Shown piece by piece: positions 24,994 through 35,503 of a DNA stretch of 64,000 nucleotides; the first letter of the stretch is position 1, and each line of letters starts with the position of its first letter. Below the pieces are notes generated by a model. That model did no database searches and was not told where the DNA came from. It saw nothing but the letters and a program-made list of their open reading frames with translations. Location: positions 1,116,001 through 1,180,000 of the forward strand of contig NEEC01000010.1 in NCBI GenBank assembly GCA_002189035.1, read 5' to 3'. The position numbers were made by a program, and so were the translations under genes. This DNA is from Utricularia gibba (taxonomy: Eukaryota > Streptophyta > Magnoliopsida > Lamiales > Lentibulariaceae).

Positions 24994-26278
24994 ATGGCTG
25001 TCGGAGCATCGTCTTTCAAGTTCCCTTGCAGTTGCTCTCTTTCTTCATCTCTTTCCTACGGCGCTAACCGCCTCCTTCCCCGGCAGATCAAGATCGCGTT
25101 CCGCCAGCCCACATTGTTCAGTAAGCGGATTTTTTGTTCTTTCGCCTAATTGATTGATGTGATTTCTCGTCGCTTTATTTTACTTTGCTCTCGAATTCGT
25201 TTTAGAAATATATGCAATTACCAGCAATGATATCAAGGTGGGACTCAACATCGAAGTAGATGGAAGTCCTTGGAGGGTTCTTGGTAAGTTGTTCCTGCTC
25301 TTTTGGTAGCCCGCGAAACTGGAACTGTTACAAAGGAAAATGTGATAACTGATATGGGTTTTTCCATTTTCTGGGATTTTATTTAGAGTTCCTCCACGTG
25401 AAACCTGGAAAGGGGGCTGCGTTTGTTAGGACAACCCTGAAGAATTATGTGACCGGAAATCAGGTTGAGAAAACATTCAGAGCTGGAAGTAAGGTAAATA
25501 TTCCAATTTTTCTGGTTTTAGGGCACATATTTAGCTATATGATTTTACAGCACAGAATTCCCTTGATTTTTTTTGCCATATAAGTAGTTTTGGTGCTACC
25601 TGAGGTTCCAGAGTACTTTTGACAGATAGAAGAGGCTGATATATTTAAGGAGACTAAGCAATTTACATACAAAGATGGTGCACAGTATGTCTTCATGGAC
25701 TTGGTTAGTAGTGATTACTTTTCCATATTTTTTCGAACTGTTTACAGTAAGAATACGATTACCTGTGGTTCAGACTTCATACGAAGAATATCGACTCAAT
25801 GAGGCTGATGTTGGGGATAAATCCAAGTGGTTGAAAGAAGGCATGGACTGCAACTTGCTATTTTGGAAGAGGAAGGTTACCACTCCTAAAGCTTCTGCAA
25901 TTGAGTAATCTTTTTTCATGGCCTAATTCTGGAACTGCGGCGTTAAGTCTAAATGTTCACATTGAAAACAGGTCATCGACTTTGAACTCCCCATCGTTGT
26001 GAAGTTAAAAGTGGTTGGAGTTGATCCTGGTCTAAGGGGTGACACTGCTCAAGGTAACAATTGTGTTGCTAGAGGAAAATCTCAGCAGGGAACAGGATTT
26101 GAGAACAATTTCACGAATGTTTACCATGGCTTTCATTCAACTGCTTGTTTTCATACGCAGGGGGTCTAAGCCGGCGACACTCGACACCGGAGCGGTAGTC
26201 ACAGTCCCACTGTTCATAGAGAATGGGGAAGAAGTTTTGGTTGATACTAGAACTGGTCAGTACATGAGCCGTGCATAG
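24994..26278 (+). CDS. EFP: Plastid translation elongation factor P with a 1-base deficit
   Basis: EF-P eases ribosome stalling at proline stretches; this copy is nuclear-encoded and plastid-targeted. Exons: 24994-25120, 25206-25283, 25387-25493, 25626-25703, 25774-25875, 25972-26053, 26161-26278. The N-terminus ([20 protein letters not shown]...) is a Ser-rich transit peptide of about 40 residues. The mature part has [11 protein letters not shown], the loop lysine in [13 protein letters not shown], then the central and C-terminal OB-like domains ([54 protein letters not shown]). Exon lengths sum to 692 nt. The join of exon 6 (ending with one base of a Gly codon) to exon 7 needs five G after the acceptor AG, but four are present (26161-26164). 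One missing G restores GGSKPAT and gives 230 residues. All other junctions are in phase. Confidence 0.92.
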
Positions 26279-26607
26279 AGCTCCGCTACATGGCCGTGAT
26301 ATGAAGACAGAGGTGATCTGATACAATGCACAAGAAGCATGCCGTCGGTTTTATAGAATCACTGAAGAAGAATTCTGCTGTTATGGTGACATTTTTGAAG
26401 CTGCTTGCATTTTAGGTACTACGCCACTTTTGAGTGCCATGCCGTATAATCGTGGCTCCTGGAGATTCATTCATGATCCTTGTCGGCTCAAATTACCGAA
26501 CCACCCTTGAAATATAATTTATTACGTAACATTTGAGGGTCAATTTTGGTATTACACAACGGCTTTCTCAAAGCTCACACGCACACAAAAGCGCACACGA
26601 TTCATTC

Positions 26608-26880
26608 TTAAACCCTTGAAGATCTAGCGAACTGCTTAAGGCTCATCGCAGCGGCGTCTTTCGCCGGCACCTTGGTTTGGCAGAACAGTTTGCTCACCAA
26701 CCTCCGAAAGCTATGCATGCGCCGCCGCCTCTGGATTTCTCCGGCAACCGACGTGCTACGGCCGAGAACGGCCTGATTCAGACACGCCTCAAGCGAAAGT
26801 CGCTCGTACTCGTCGAGCAACGCGCTCTTCTCGTCTCCAAACGTCTTCTTCCACGCCGATTCCTCAATAACCGCTTCCAT
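26608..26880 (-). CDS. Small basic protein of unknown function
   Basis: A 90-codon open frame on the minus strand with ATG at 26880 and TAA at 26608. It opens MEAVIEESAWKKTFGDEKSA, continues with LLDEYERLSLEACLNQAVLGRS, and has an Arg-rich stretch (IQRRRRMHSFRRLVSKLF) in its second half. It may resemble small uncharacterised plant proteins with a DE(F/Y)ERLS...LN.A.LGRS pattern, but I cannot name the family. Base composition is coding-like and clearly richer in GC than the neighbouring spacer. It is convergent with EF-P, about 330 bases from its stop. No intron, signal peptide or membrane segment is seen. Confidence 0.55.
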   Translation of the reverse strand: MEAVIEESAWKKTFGDEKSALLDEYERLSLEACLNQAVLGRSTSVAGEIQRRRRMHSFRRLVSKLFCQTKVPAKDAAAMSLKQFARSSRV

Positions 26881-28138
26881 TTCCCGAGCCGATTGTGGAA
26901 TGAGTAGAGAGCGAATTTTTTAAGAATGTTATGGAGCAGAACCTGCTACTGAGCGCAGAAGCCATGACGCGAATTTCATGAACGTGTGCGCGAATCAAGA
27001 AAGATTACCAAGAGACGCAAAGCCCAAAGAACCCCCGACGTTCTAGATTATTCTTTTCCATTTGTTACCCGAGTTTGGCGAGAAAGGTATCCCTCATTTC
27101 CAATTTTCATTTGGAATTTATTTAATATCTTTTATTCTTCTTTTTTTTGGTCAAAAAATCTTTTTGTAGATTTAGAATATAATTACAAATGCTAAAAACT
27201 AATATAATATAATAATCACTTTCAATGACTTTTATATAGTAACTTTAGAATGATTGTTTTTTTATTAATACTATATCATCAAATTAAGTTTTTGTAGTCA
27301 CATATACTTATCTTTTTTCTGTTATGCAACATTCAAAAAGGAAATTGATATTCCATTGATTAATGAAGTAATGTTGAACACCTCAATATTCAGTGTCAAA
27401 GCACAGTCGACCTTGTCTTTATCGAATGAGAACGGATTTGGGTAACTATTGGAATTGCTGATTTATACTTACCAAAGGATATCTATACTTTCTCTACTCT
27501 TATTTAATAATATATTTTGCATTCTACTAAAAATTCGTGAAATAATTAATGAACATTTAATAACCAAAATATAATACATTCGTTTTTCCGCCAACCTGGC
27601 CAACTAGAGAATAATATAATAGTTCTCATTTTATTTTTATATTATTATAATACTAAAAAAAGTAAATTGTTAAAATTAATTAAATTGGTCAACTGTAAAA
27701 GATAAGCCCAAACATTATGGGCTTGGGCGCAGAAGAGTTGATGCTTCGTGGCCCAGGTTCTCATGTTCTTTTGGTGTTTTGGGGCGTCAACATGTTTAAT
27801 TTAACATCATCATCTCTGTTGCGATTTACGAAGTTCACAGGAGGTTTCGTTAATCTGCCGTTATTGACTTGCTCTGCATGTGTTCAAGCTTTGATTTTTC
27901 TTCGTTTTTTTTTCCCGAATTGCGCAAGCGATTTTTTCTTTGAGGGAATCGATGCCATTTGCTTTGTGCTTTTATCGATTTGCATTCGTGCGTGGTGTCC
28001 AAGCCTTTGGTTGAACTGTTGAAGGGTGTATCGGAATCCGAATAATTACTGAAAATGAGGCGAAGCTCTTCTGAAAGGTGATTTTAGGGAAAAAAAAATA
28101 GAGAGGAGGTTGGGCAGATCGCGATTCAGAAGCGTTTA
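26881..28138. other. Intergenic spacer and leader
   Basis: Balanced sequence to about 27110 may be promoter of the small minus-strand gene. AT-rich DNA follows to about 27710. From there to 28138 the composition resembles a transcribed leader of the next gene, with an upstream open frame at 27717-28022 that has no recognisable product. No further gene is seen. Confidence 0.45.
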
Positions 28139-29658
28139 ATGGATAAAAGCGGGGTTTTTGCTGCAATTTTACTTGTTCTTTTTGTTTCTGGCACCTGCGA
28201 CGCCTCCGGGCTTCATCGTCTTAGGAAACTAACTGCAGGTCAACAAAAAAATGACTCTGCAGTCCAACAGGTTTGCATGCCCCTTTGCTCGTTTAACGTT
28301 AGGTTGTGAATCTCATTCTGTAACTTCAATTCTAGGTTCCTCCGATTCAAAGTCCGGGTATTGAACACAATGATGCTGCCATGACTGAAGGCAAGTCGGA
28401 CTCTGGGACCAGCAGTGATATAAGTACCGGGAAATTGCCTGATGATTCTTCAGAATCGAAGAAAAACGAGACACTTACTGATGATTCTCGCCCTCTTTCT
28501 CCGACTAGAAACAATAATGATAGTTCCATTAATGAAAATGGAACCAAACCTGCAGCAGAAAGAAGTCCCTCTGATAAGGAAAGCAAAGAAACCTCCAGTT
28601 CAATAGGAAAAATAATGGGTAACGGAGGAGGTTGCAATGTATCCATGATTAGTTGCCAGGATCAAGGGCTGAGTGCTTGCATAGAAACCTTAAGAGACAG
28701 TGGTACTTCATTTACCTCGTGCTATTCTTTTTCGGTTCAAATTGACTGTTTTGCGAGGGTTTTAGCTTTTGATTTGTGAACTTTAGGAATAAACATATTG
28801 AAAAGTAGAACAATGAAATGCAAAGCTTATAGCCTAAAAAACTTTTACTGTTTGTGAGTTTGTTTGCTTAGATGAATAGAAGCTAAAATTTTCCAATTTC
28901 ATTTGCTAGTGTCCAAGAAATTGTTCCTCGTGGTAGATAATCAAAGGGAAAGCACCTTGAAAGTCAAGGTCACTATACCTGATCACATAATAGATGAACT
29001 CCTAGAACTGGAAGTTGCTGCGGGGGACACTGCAAAGGTACTTGAACTTTTTTATTGTCTTGGTACCTTAAGGCTACTGAAAGTTATATGGTGCACATAG
29101 GATGTTCTGTGTGGCTTACGTTGTTGTTTTTGTGTCTTGTGTCATAGGATAAGAAATTTGATTAAGTAGGACTATTCAAAATGTTGGACTAATTTTGCCT
29201 TCATTTGAGCTTGCTTTCAGATGGATGTTTCATCAACAGTAGCTAATAATAAGACGATAGTATTGACATCTGGAGATGCCAAGTGTGTGCTGCATTTGGC
29301 AAGTCCCTATTCTGCGTCGAGTTTGATGCAACAGCTTTCTTTCCGTTACATCCAAGCTACCCCAATATTTGTGGTTTACATTGTTGGTGTCATTGTTCTA
29401 CTACTTGGAGGTATAGTGGCTTTCTGCATGATAAAAAGGAGAAAGAAGCAGAATGAAATTCCTTACCAGGAGCTTGAAATGGGGTTGCCGGTTTCTTCTG
29501 ATAATGCCGCTGAAGGTTGGGATGATGAATGGGACAACGATGATTGGAATGAGTCCAATGCTGTACGATCACCTGTATCACAGAGCCAAGCTCCTGCCAA
29601 CGGCATAACCTCTAGGTCTTCTGCAAAAGAAGGGTGGGACAGTGACTGGGAAGATTAG
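28139..29658 (+). CDS. Type I membrane protein, probably DUF7356 family
   Basis: Predicted 354-residue single-pass membrane protein. Exons 28139-28270, 28336-28702, 28910-29037 and 29221-29658 join in phase (0, 1, 0). Seen: a signal peptide (about residues 1-22, FAAILLVLFVSGTCDA); a long Ser/Asn/Lys/Asp-rich low-complexity ectodomain (residues 45-145) with several N-glycosylation sequons; a Cys-containing segment (GGGCNVSMISCQDQGLSACI); a beta-rich region (KLFLVVDNQRESTLKVKVT); a transmembrane helix (IFVVYIVGVIVLLLGGIVAF); the stop-transfer basics KRRKKQ; and an acidic cytosolic tail with two Trp-acidic motifs (EGWDDEWDNDDW and EGWDSDWED). This architecture matches plant DUF7356 proteins as I recall them. 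Function is unknown. Frame intact. Tail-to-tail with the receptor kinase 600 bases downstream. Confidence 0.8.
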
Positions 29659-30266
29659 CTTTTCATATCAGATGTAAATAAACCAAGAACTTCAAAGCTA
29701 CACACAGTTTCAAGGAAGGGAAGCCTTAATATTATGCTGGTGAGCTCATGGTAGGCCATGACTGAGACTCTTGCAACGTTAGACGGTTTGCACTGCTCAA
29801 TGATACCTAGACATGTGTATTTTTCTTCATTGGTTCTCCAGTAACTACTATTTCAAATGGTAGATTCACATTTTTGCAGCCAGAGTAAAGGATATGTCTT
29901 TCATTTCAAACTTCAAATTCTTGATCATGCCATTCCAAAATCCTTTCATAACTGTATTGAACTAGCATAGTCTGCTTATTTTATACAATTACTCTGATGC
30001 AATTTACACGAGCATGGAATCCATTTGTCTTAACAGGACTTTGATGTAGGTTCTGTGATTGTGGGATGGAAGGATTGAGAATCCCATTTCATGAGTCCCC
30101 TGAGAAGAACAAAACGGTAGTTGGTGCAAAAAAGTGAATCAGGGCGTTTGCTGAAATGCAGGGAATCACCCTTTAAGCCGTAAATAGTGCAGTGCAAAAA
30201 CATTTACACTTTAAGCAAAACAAAAAGCACAAGGAAGACCAGTGGCCTGGAAGATGAGACCAGAAA
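29659..30266. other. Convergent 3' region
   Basis: 608 bases between two stops on opposite strands, presumably shared by the 3' UTRs of the DUF7356-type gene and the LRR receptor gene. No additional open frame or repeat stands out. Confidence 0.6.
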
Positions 30267-33200
30267 TTAGTCTGCTTCGGCCTTGCTGCCATGAGAACTG
30301 ATCAGCAGAATCCGTAAGACTTCTTCCATGTCGGGTCGGTTGGAGGGGACCTGAGAGGCACAAACCAGCCCAAGTTTGATCGTAGAAACCGCCTCATCGA
30401 TTGAATATTTCCCTTTAAGCTTCGTGTCAATGCATTCATGGAACCTCTCTTCATCAACAGCCTGCCTAACAACATCACACAGCACGATCACATCATCCTC
30501 CATGTACTCCATCGGTTTTTTACCGGAGACTACCTCCAGAATCAATATACCGAACGCATAGATATCACATTTTTCAGTAATTTTGACTGTTTGGCATGCG
30601 AATTCAGGTGCCATGTATCCCAGTGCACTCTGTATCTTGCTGCTCAGAAGGGAATGGTCCAATCCTGGTACTAATCTAGCCAGGCCGAAATCCCCCACCT
30701 TCGGCTCACCGGAGGATTCAAGCAAGACATTCTTTGACTTTATGTTGTAATGGATTACATTGATCTGGTGGAGATGAGAAAGTGCTTTGGCTGCACCAGT
30801 GAGTACCCGGAGTCTCTGTTGCCATGATAAGCAGCTACTGGAATCTGCATCGTGGAGATGTTGATATAAACTTCCACCAGGAACATATTCATTGATCAGC
30901 AACTGTAGAGAAGGAGTCCAGTAGTAGCCTTGAAGGGCCACAAGATTGGGGTGCCTAATTTTCCCAAGCTGCTTCACTTCCTGTTCAAAATATTGCTGGC
31001 TTTTCACCAGGCTTGCGGCATTAAGCTTCTTGATGGCAAGGGGTCCCCCTACCTGAAGCTCCGTCTTGTAAACAGAGCCGAAACCTCCATAACCCAGTTC
31101 ACAGTTCTTGTTGAGAAGCGACTGAGCTCCAGTATCGAATTCAGCTTCACCAGAGAACATGACCAGCTTGCCATAGTTAGCTTCTTGGTCAGGGGATGGA
31201 CTGAATTCATTACCGCCAAAGGAGGTGAAGGAAGCAGGTGATCGCAACAGAGAAGTTCGTGCATGCATATTAAGAACACAGATTAGGACGACACCAAGAG
31301 CAATGAACACAGCTGCCCCAATTGCTATAAGGGAAGAGATACTGAGCACTAGTTGCTTGTGGTTCAAATTTTGAGAAAGAGGCCCATGTCTGGAGGTCGA
31401 TGAATTTGGGTTAAGGACAAGGGGCTTGGGATGAACGGAGGGGCATGAATGCTTTACAATGGATCCACAAAGTGATGGATTACCAGTCACAGATGATGGC
31501 GGCATAGTGTTGAATATCCCACCCACAGGAAGCTCTCCTTCAAGGTGATTAAACGAGATGTTGAACAGGGAAAGCTGGGAAAGATTTGCCAATTCTTTTG
31601 GAAGATTTCCTGAGAAGTTATTGAATGACAGATCCAAGAGCTTGAGGTTGGAGAGGTTTGAGATCTCAACAGGAACAGCACCAGAAAGATTGTTATGAGA
31701 TAGAAGCCTACACATACACAAAACACAATAAACATTAAGCTAACAAGCTAAGCATGAATCAAGAGATCATCTAAAAGCAATTATTCAGTAACTTCACTGT
31801 CAACAGTTCAATCAAGTATTTGGTCCTTTATACAAAATTAAGACTTACAATGAGGTCAGAGAAGAGCAATTCCCAATGGTCACTGGAATTTCTCCATTCA
31901 GTGCATTATTTTCCAGTCTCAGTTCCTGCAGCGCTATCATTTCTCCAATCTCAACTGGAATGCTCCCACGTAATTCATTATGGCTTAGATCAAGAGTGGA
32001 AGCAGATGCAAGTTCACCAATAGTCATTGGGATTGAACCGGATAATGCATTCCTCGATACGTTCAACACCTGAATTCTGCTAAAATTCACAATAGTTGAT
32101 GGAATTCCACCGGAAAATGTATTGGATGACAGGTCTAGAACTTTAAGGCTCTCATAGGAAGGCAACCAAGTTGAAGGAAATGTAATGTTTCCACCAAATC
32201 TGTTCTCAGAAAGACGAAGAGTTTCCAGAGGCAACTTAAAAACCGATGAAGGAAGATTTCCAGCAAGCAAATTTTGACTGGCATCCAAAATCTTAAGATT
32301 CATGAGATTCTCTAAAGCCAAGGGCAAGCTTTCTGCAAATTGATTTCTTGACAGGTTCACTTCTTTCACGGATTGCAAATCACCTATGGCAGTTGAAATC
32401 CTACCAGAAAATCTATTGGATGAAATATCCAAAAACTCCAAACTTCTCAATCCCCCTATCCAATCAGGAAACTCCCCAGTCAAGAAGTTCCCTCTCAGAT
32501 CAAGATATCTACAGAAACCTAGTTTCTTTATTGATTTATGAAGGCCTCCCGTAAAGTAATTTCTACTCAGATCAACAGATCTCAGTTGCAAACATCTTCC
32601 TATATTATTTGGCAGTCGACCCACAAACTTGTTCCTGCTTAAATTAACTGCTTTCAACCTTTGCAAACTTTCGATCCCAGAAACAATCTCACCCTCCAAC
32701 AGATTATCAGATAAATCAAGTGAATGGAGTGAAGTCAAGGACCACAGTTCAGAAGGTAACTGACCTGAGAGACCATTAGAAGAGAAGTTGAGAATCTCCA
32801 AATTGAAACATGAGCTCAAGGAATGAGGTATGGGGCCGCTGAAACTGTTCCTAGCCAGCGAAATTGCTTTTAAGTTTCCACATTGTTGAAATAGCTCTTC
32901 AGGAATCACTCCAGAGAAGCCGTTGTCACTTAAGTCGAGTACTCTTAAGCTATGAATTTGACTGAGGATGGGATTTACGTTCCCTGTAAAGTTGTTTCTA
33001 GATAACTGAAGAACCGTGAGATTCTGCAATCTACCAAGGCTTTTTCCCATGTGCCCAGATAAAGAAAACCCATCAAGAATCAGCTCAGAAACACGACTAG
33101 TATTTTGATCGCATTTCACGCCAACCCAACTGCAAGCGGAGTCATCTTCTTCATTCCAAGAAGCAAGCCGCGAATGAGGATCTGCTAACCCAGCTTTGAA

Positions 33201-33308
33201 GACTATCAGCGCCAATGCGTCGTCATTTAAAGCTGCGCCGGCCGAGTAAACAGCTAGCACTGGAAGCAGAAACACAAGAACACTAACCACGTCTCTAACC
33301 GTCGCCAT
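30267..33308 (-). CDS. PXC2: LRR receptor-like pseudokinase, PXC2 (At5g01890) type
   Basis: Plasma-membrane leucine-rich-repeat receptor kinase homologue, 966 residues, close to the 967 of Arabidopsis At5g01890. Two exons: 31849-33308 and 30267-31707 (transcribed downwards), joined in phase 2. The intron falls inside an LRR, a usual place for this subfamily. Seen: a signal peptide, an LRRNT domain (NDDALALIVFKAGLADP and CSWVGVKCD), about twenty LRRs, the juxtamembrane VTGNPSLCGS and VHPKPLVLNPNSS, a transmembrane helix (VLSISSLIAIGAAVFIALGV), and a kinase-like domain with YGGFGSVYK, the lysine in AIKKL, DFGLARL and APEFACQTVKIT. The catalytic loop reads HYNIKSKNVL, so the HRD aspartate is Asn, as in Arabidopsis PXC2. 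It is therefore probably catalytically inactive, signalling as a scaffold. PXC2 relatives are linked to vascular development. Start ATG at 33308; the frame continues upstream without another ATG. Confidence 0.95.
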
Positions 33309-35503
33309 TTCGAACTGCTTGAAGCATAAACCCACAGAAAAGAAAGAAAAGAGGGAAACTTACGGTACAGGAGGTATGAGGGGGCGTCACAAAGCCATTA
33401 AAAGCAGAAAAGTAAAGAGAATGGCAGCGGGATTTTGAATAAAAGAGAAGGGGTTCATTTAAATACAAAAGGGTGGCACCACATGCATAAGAAAGCCGAA
33501 AAATAAAGACAACCCAGAAGCAGAGCGAGATCCAATCGCCGGAATTCAAGGAAAAGACCGGCAAAAGATTCTAACTGGCAGCAACTGATGCCGAAGTATC
33601 ATAGAAACGAGGACCAATAGAAAGTGTACATGGGAATCGAGGGGTAGGAATGAATTTAAAGAACTTAACAGACGAACCAGAGGAAGTAGTAGGAGCTGAA
33701 GCAGAAGCATTGATGATGGAGGGAGCATTAAAGCGGTGACAGAGAGCGTTGCAAGAGTGGCTTCAATAATCATTGCTGCTTCCTTTTCTTTTCTGGGGCA
33801 ACTGCTAAAATGTTAATCCATTCGCGACAAAATTGAACCTTTTCTTGCTTCGCTCAATCATTTATACTTGAAAAAGCAGGAAACAATGAACTCCGGCATG
33901 GAGTCTTGTCCTCTCCCCCCTACAAGCATGGCGACCAAGCAACCCATCATCATCTCTTTCTTCAAAGAACACGAAAATGAGTTCCAGTAACGTATCCCCT
34001 TGTCCCCGGCTGAACTCTACACTCAAAATATTCTCTTGTTTCTATTTGTTCACTAGAAACAAGATGTTCGTTGAGAACTTCAAACCAGGAGTTTTGTTCT
34101 TTTGTCTACGTCCACTGAATAATGGAAAATCAATTAAAAATTTGAATTCAAATTAATTATAATTCATTAAAATTTGGAAAATTCAATCCATATTCAATTT
34201 ATATTAGATAATTTTAATTCAATCTAACCTATAAACTTATTAAATATTAATAAAGTTGAAAGAGTAGCAAAAATGAAAATTCCTTATTGCACTTAAATAA
34301 ATTTGATGCTCATTTTCATTTTCGTAAATATTAATAATAACATTTTTTTCCATGTCATCAAGTACTGCACTATGAGCACATGCAACAAACATTTATTTAG
34401 ACAATGGTAACTTCCTTTCATTCTCCTATATATTTTATAAACCAAGTTATCATAATACAAACCATATGTTTAACATTAAATTATTTACGTATAATATTGT
34501 ATCTAAGGTTGCATTTGGAGTAAATTTGGATTATTTGAATATAAATTATTCAATAACATTCTAACTCACGTGAATTTATTAGATAAATGTATTTAGATCG
34601 AAATTATCCTAAAAAAATATAAAATATATTTTTCCTTCAAAAATATCAAATTTATAGAAAAAATATAAAATTTATCTAAGGATATGTAGAAATTGAAATA
34701 AAATAGATATAGAACCAATTAAAAGAGTTATAAAAAAACACAAATATAGATAACATAGAGTCAAATATCACTGCTAGATAAATGAATCAACGTTAGATAA
34801 TATTATATATAAAATGTCATTGAATATATTAAAAAATTGTATAAGATAATTACTATTGAAATTTTATACCCAAAGTTATATATATCAAGCTTTTGATTTT
34901 AAAAATTAGTAATAATTTTTTACTTATAAAAAAGATCTATGTAATTAAATCTAAAAAATAATCACAAAAGGACTTGTAATAAGATTTATTTGATATAATA
35001 TACATGTAAAAGGTTAATTACAAATCTAAAAGTGCCTTTTTGATATACATATAAACTTGCAGTTGATGTAATTGAATTGAGAATATACTCATTTCTTTTA
35101 AATGAGTTTATAGAAGATGAATATATTGTAAATAAACTTTTCAGAATTGACATCCCTCAAATATTGGTATAAAAATAGAGTTTTTTTGAAAACTAATCTT
35201 CAAAACATTCTCTTACATATACTAAAATCAAAATTTTACATATATAATGATTATTTTTTACATACGATAACATTAAGATAGTTACTTTTCAAAAATATGA
35301 TGATCTTTCAAAAAAAAAAGTTGAGATGATAGAATAAAGAAGATAGATAGACTTATAATTGATATAATTTACAATAGTTATATTTATAAATAAACCAAAT
35401 AAGGTGTCACAGCGTCAAAACTACGTGCACGATGTTGTCATTACACTATGTGGTAATGGAAACAGCAGAGCAGAGCAGAGACCGGGATTGCTGAAGGTGT
35501 GGG
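33309..35503. other. Intergenic: receptor-kinase promoter, then AT-rich DNA
   Basis: The first 600 bases, of mixed composition, are the likely leader and promoter of the minus-strand receptor gene. From about 34120 the sequence is strongly A/T-rich up to 35400, with no gene or clear transposon. The last 100 bases are the 3' UTR of the vacuolar sorting receptor. Confidence 0.5.
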
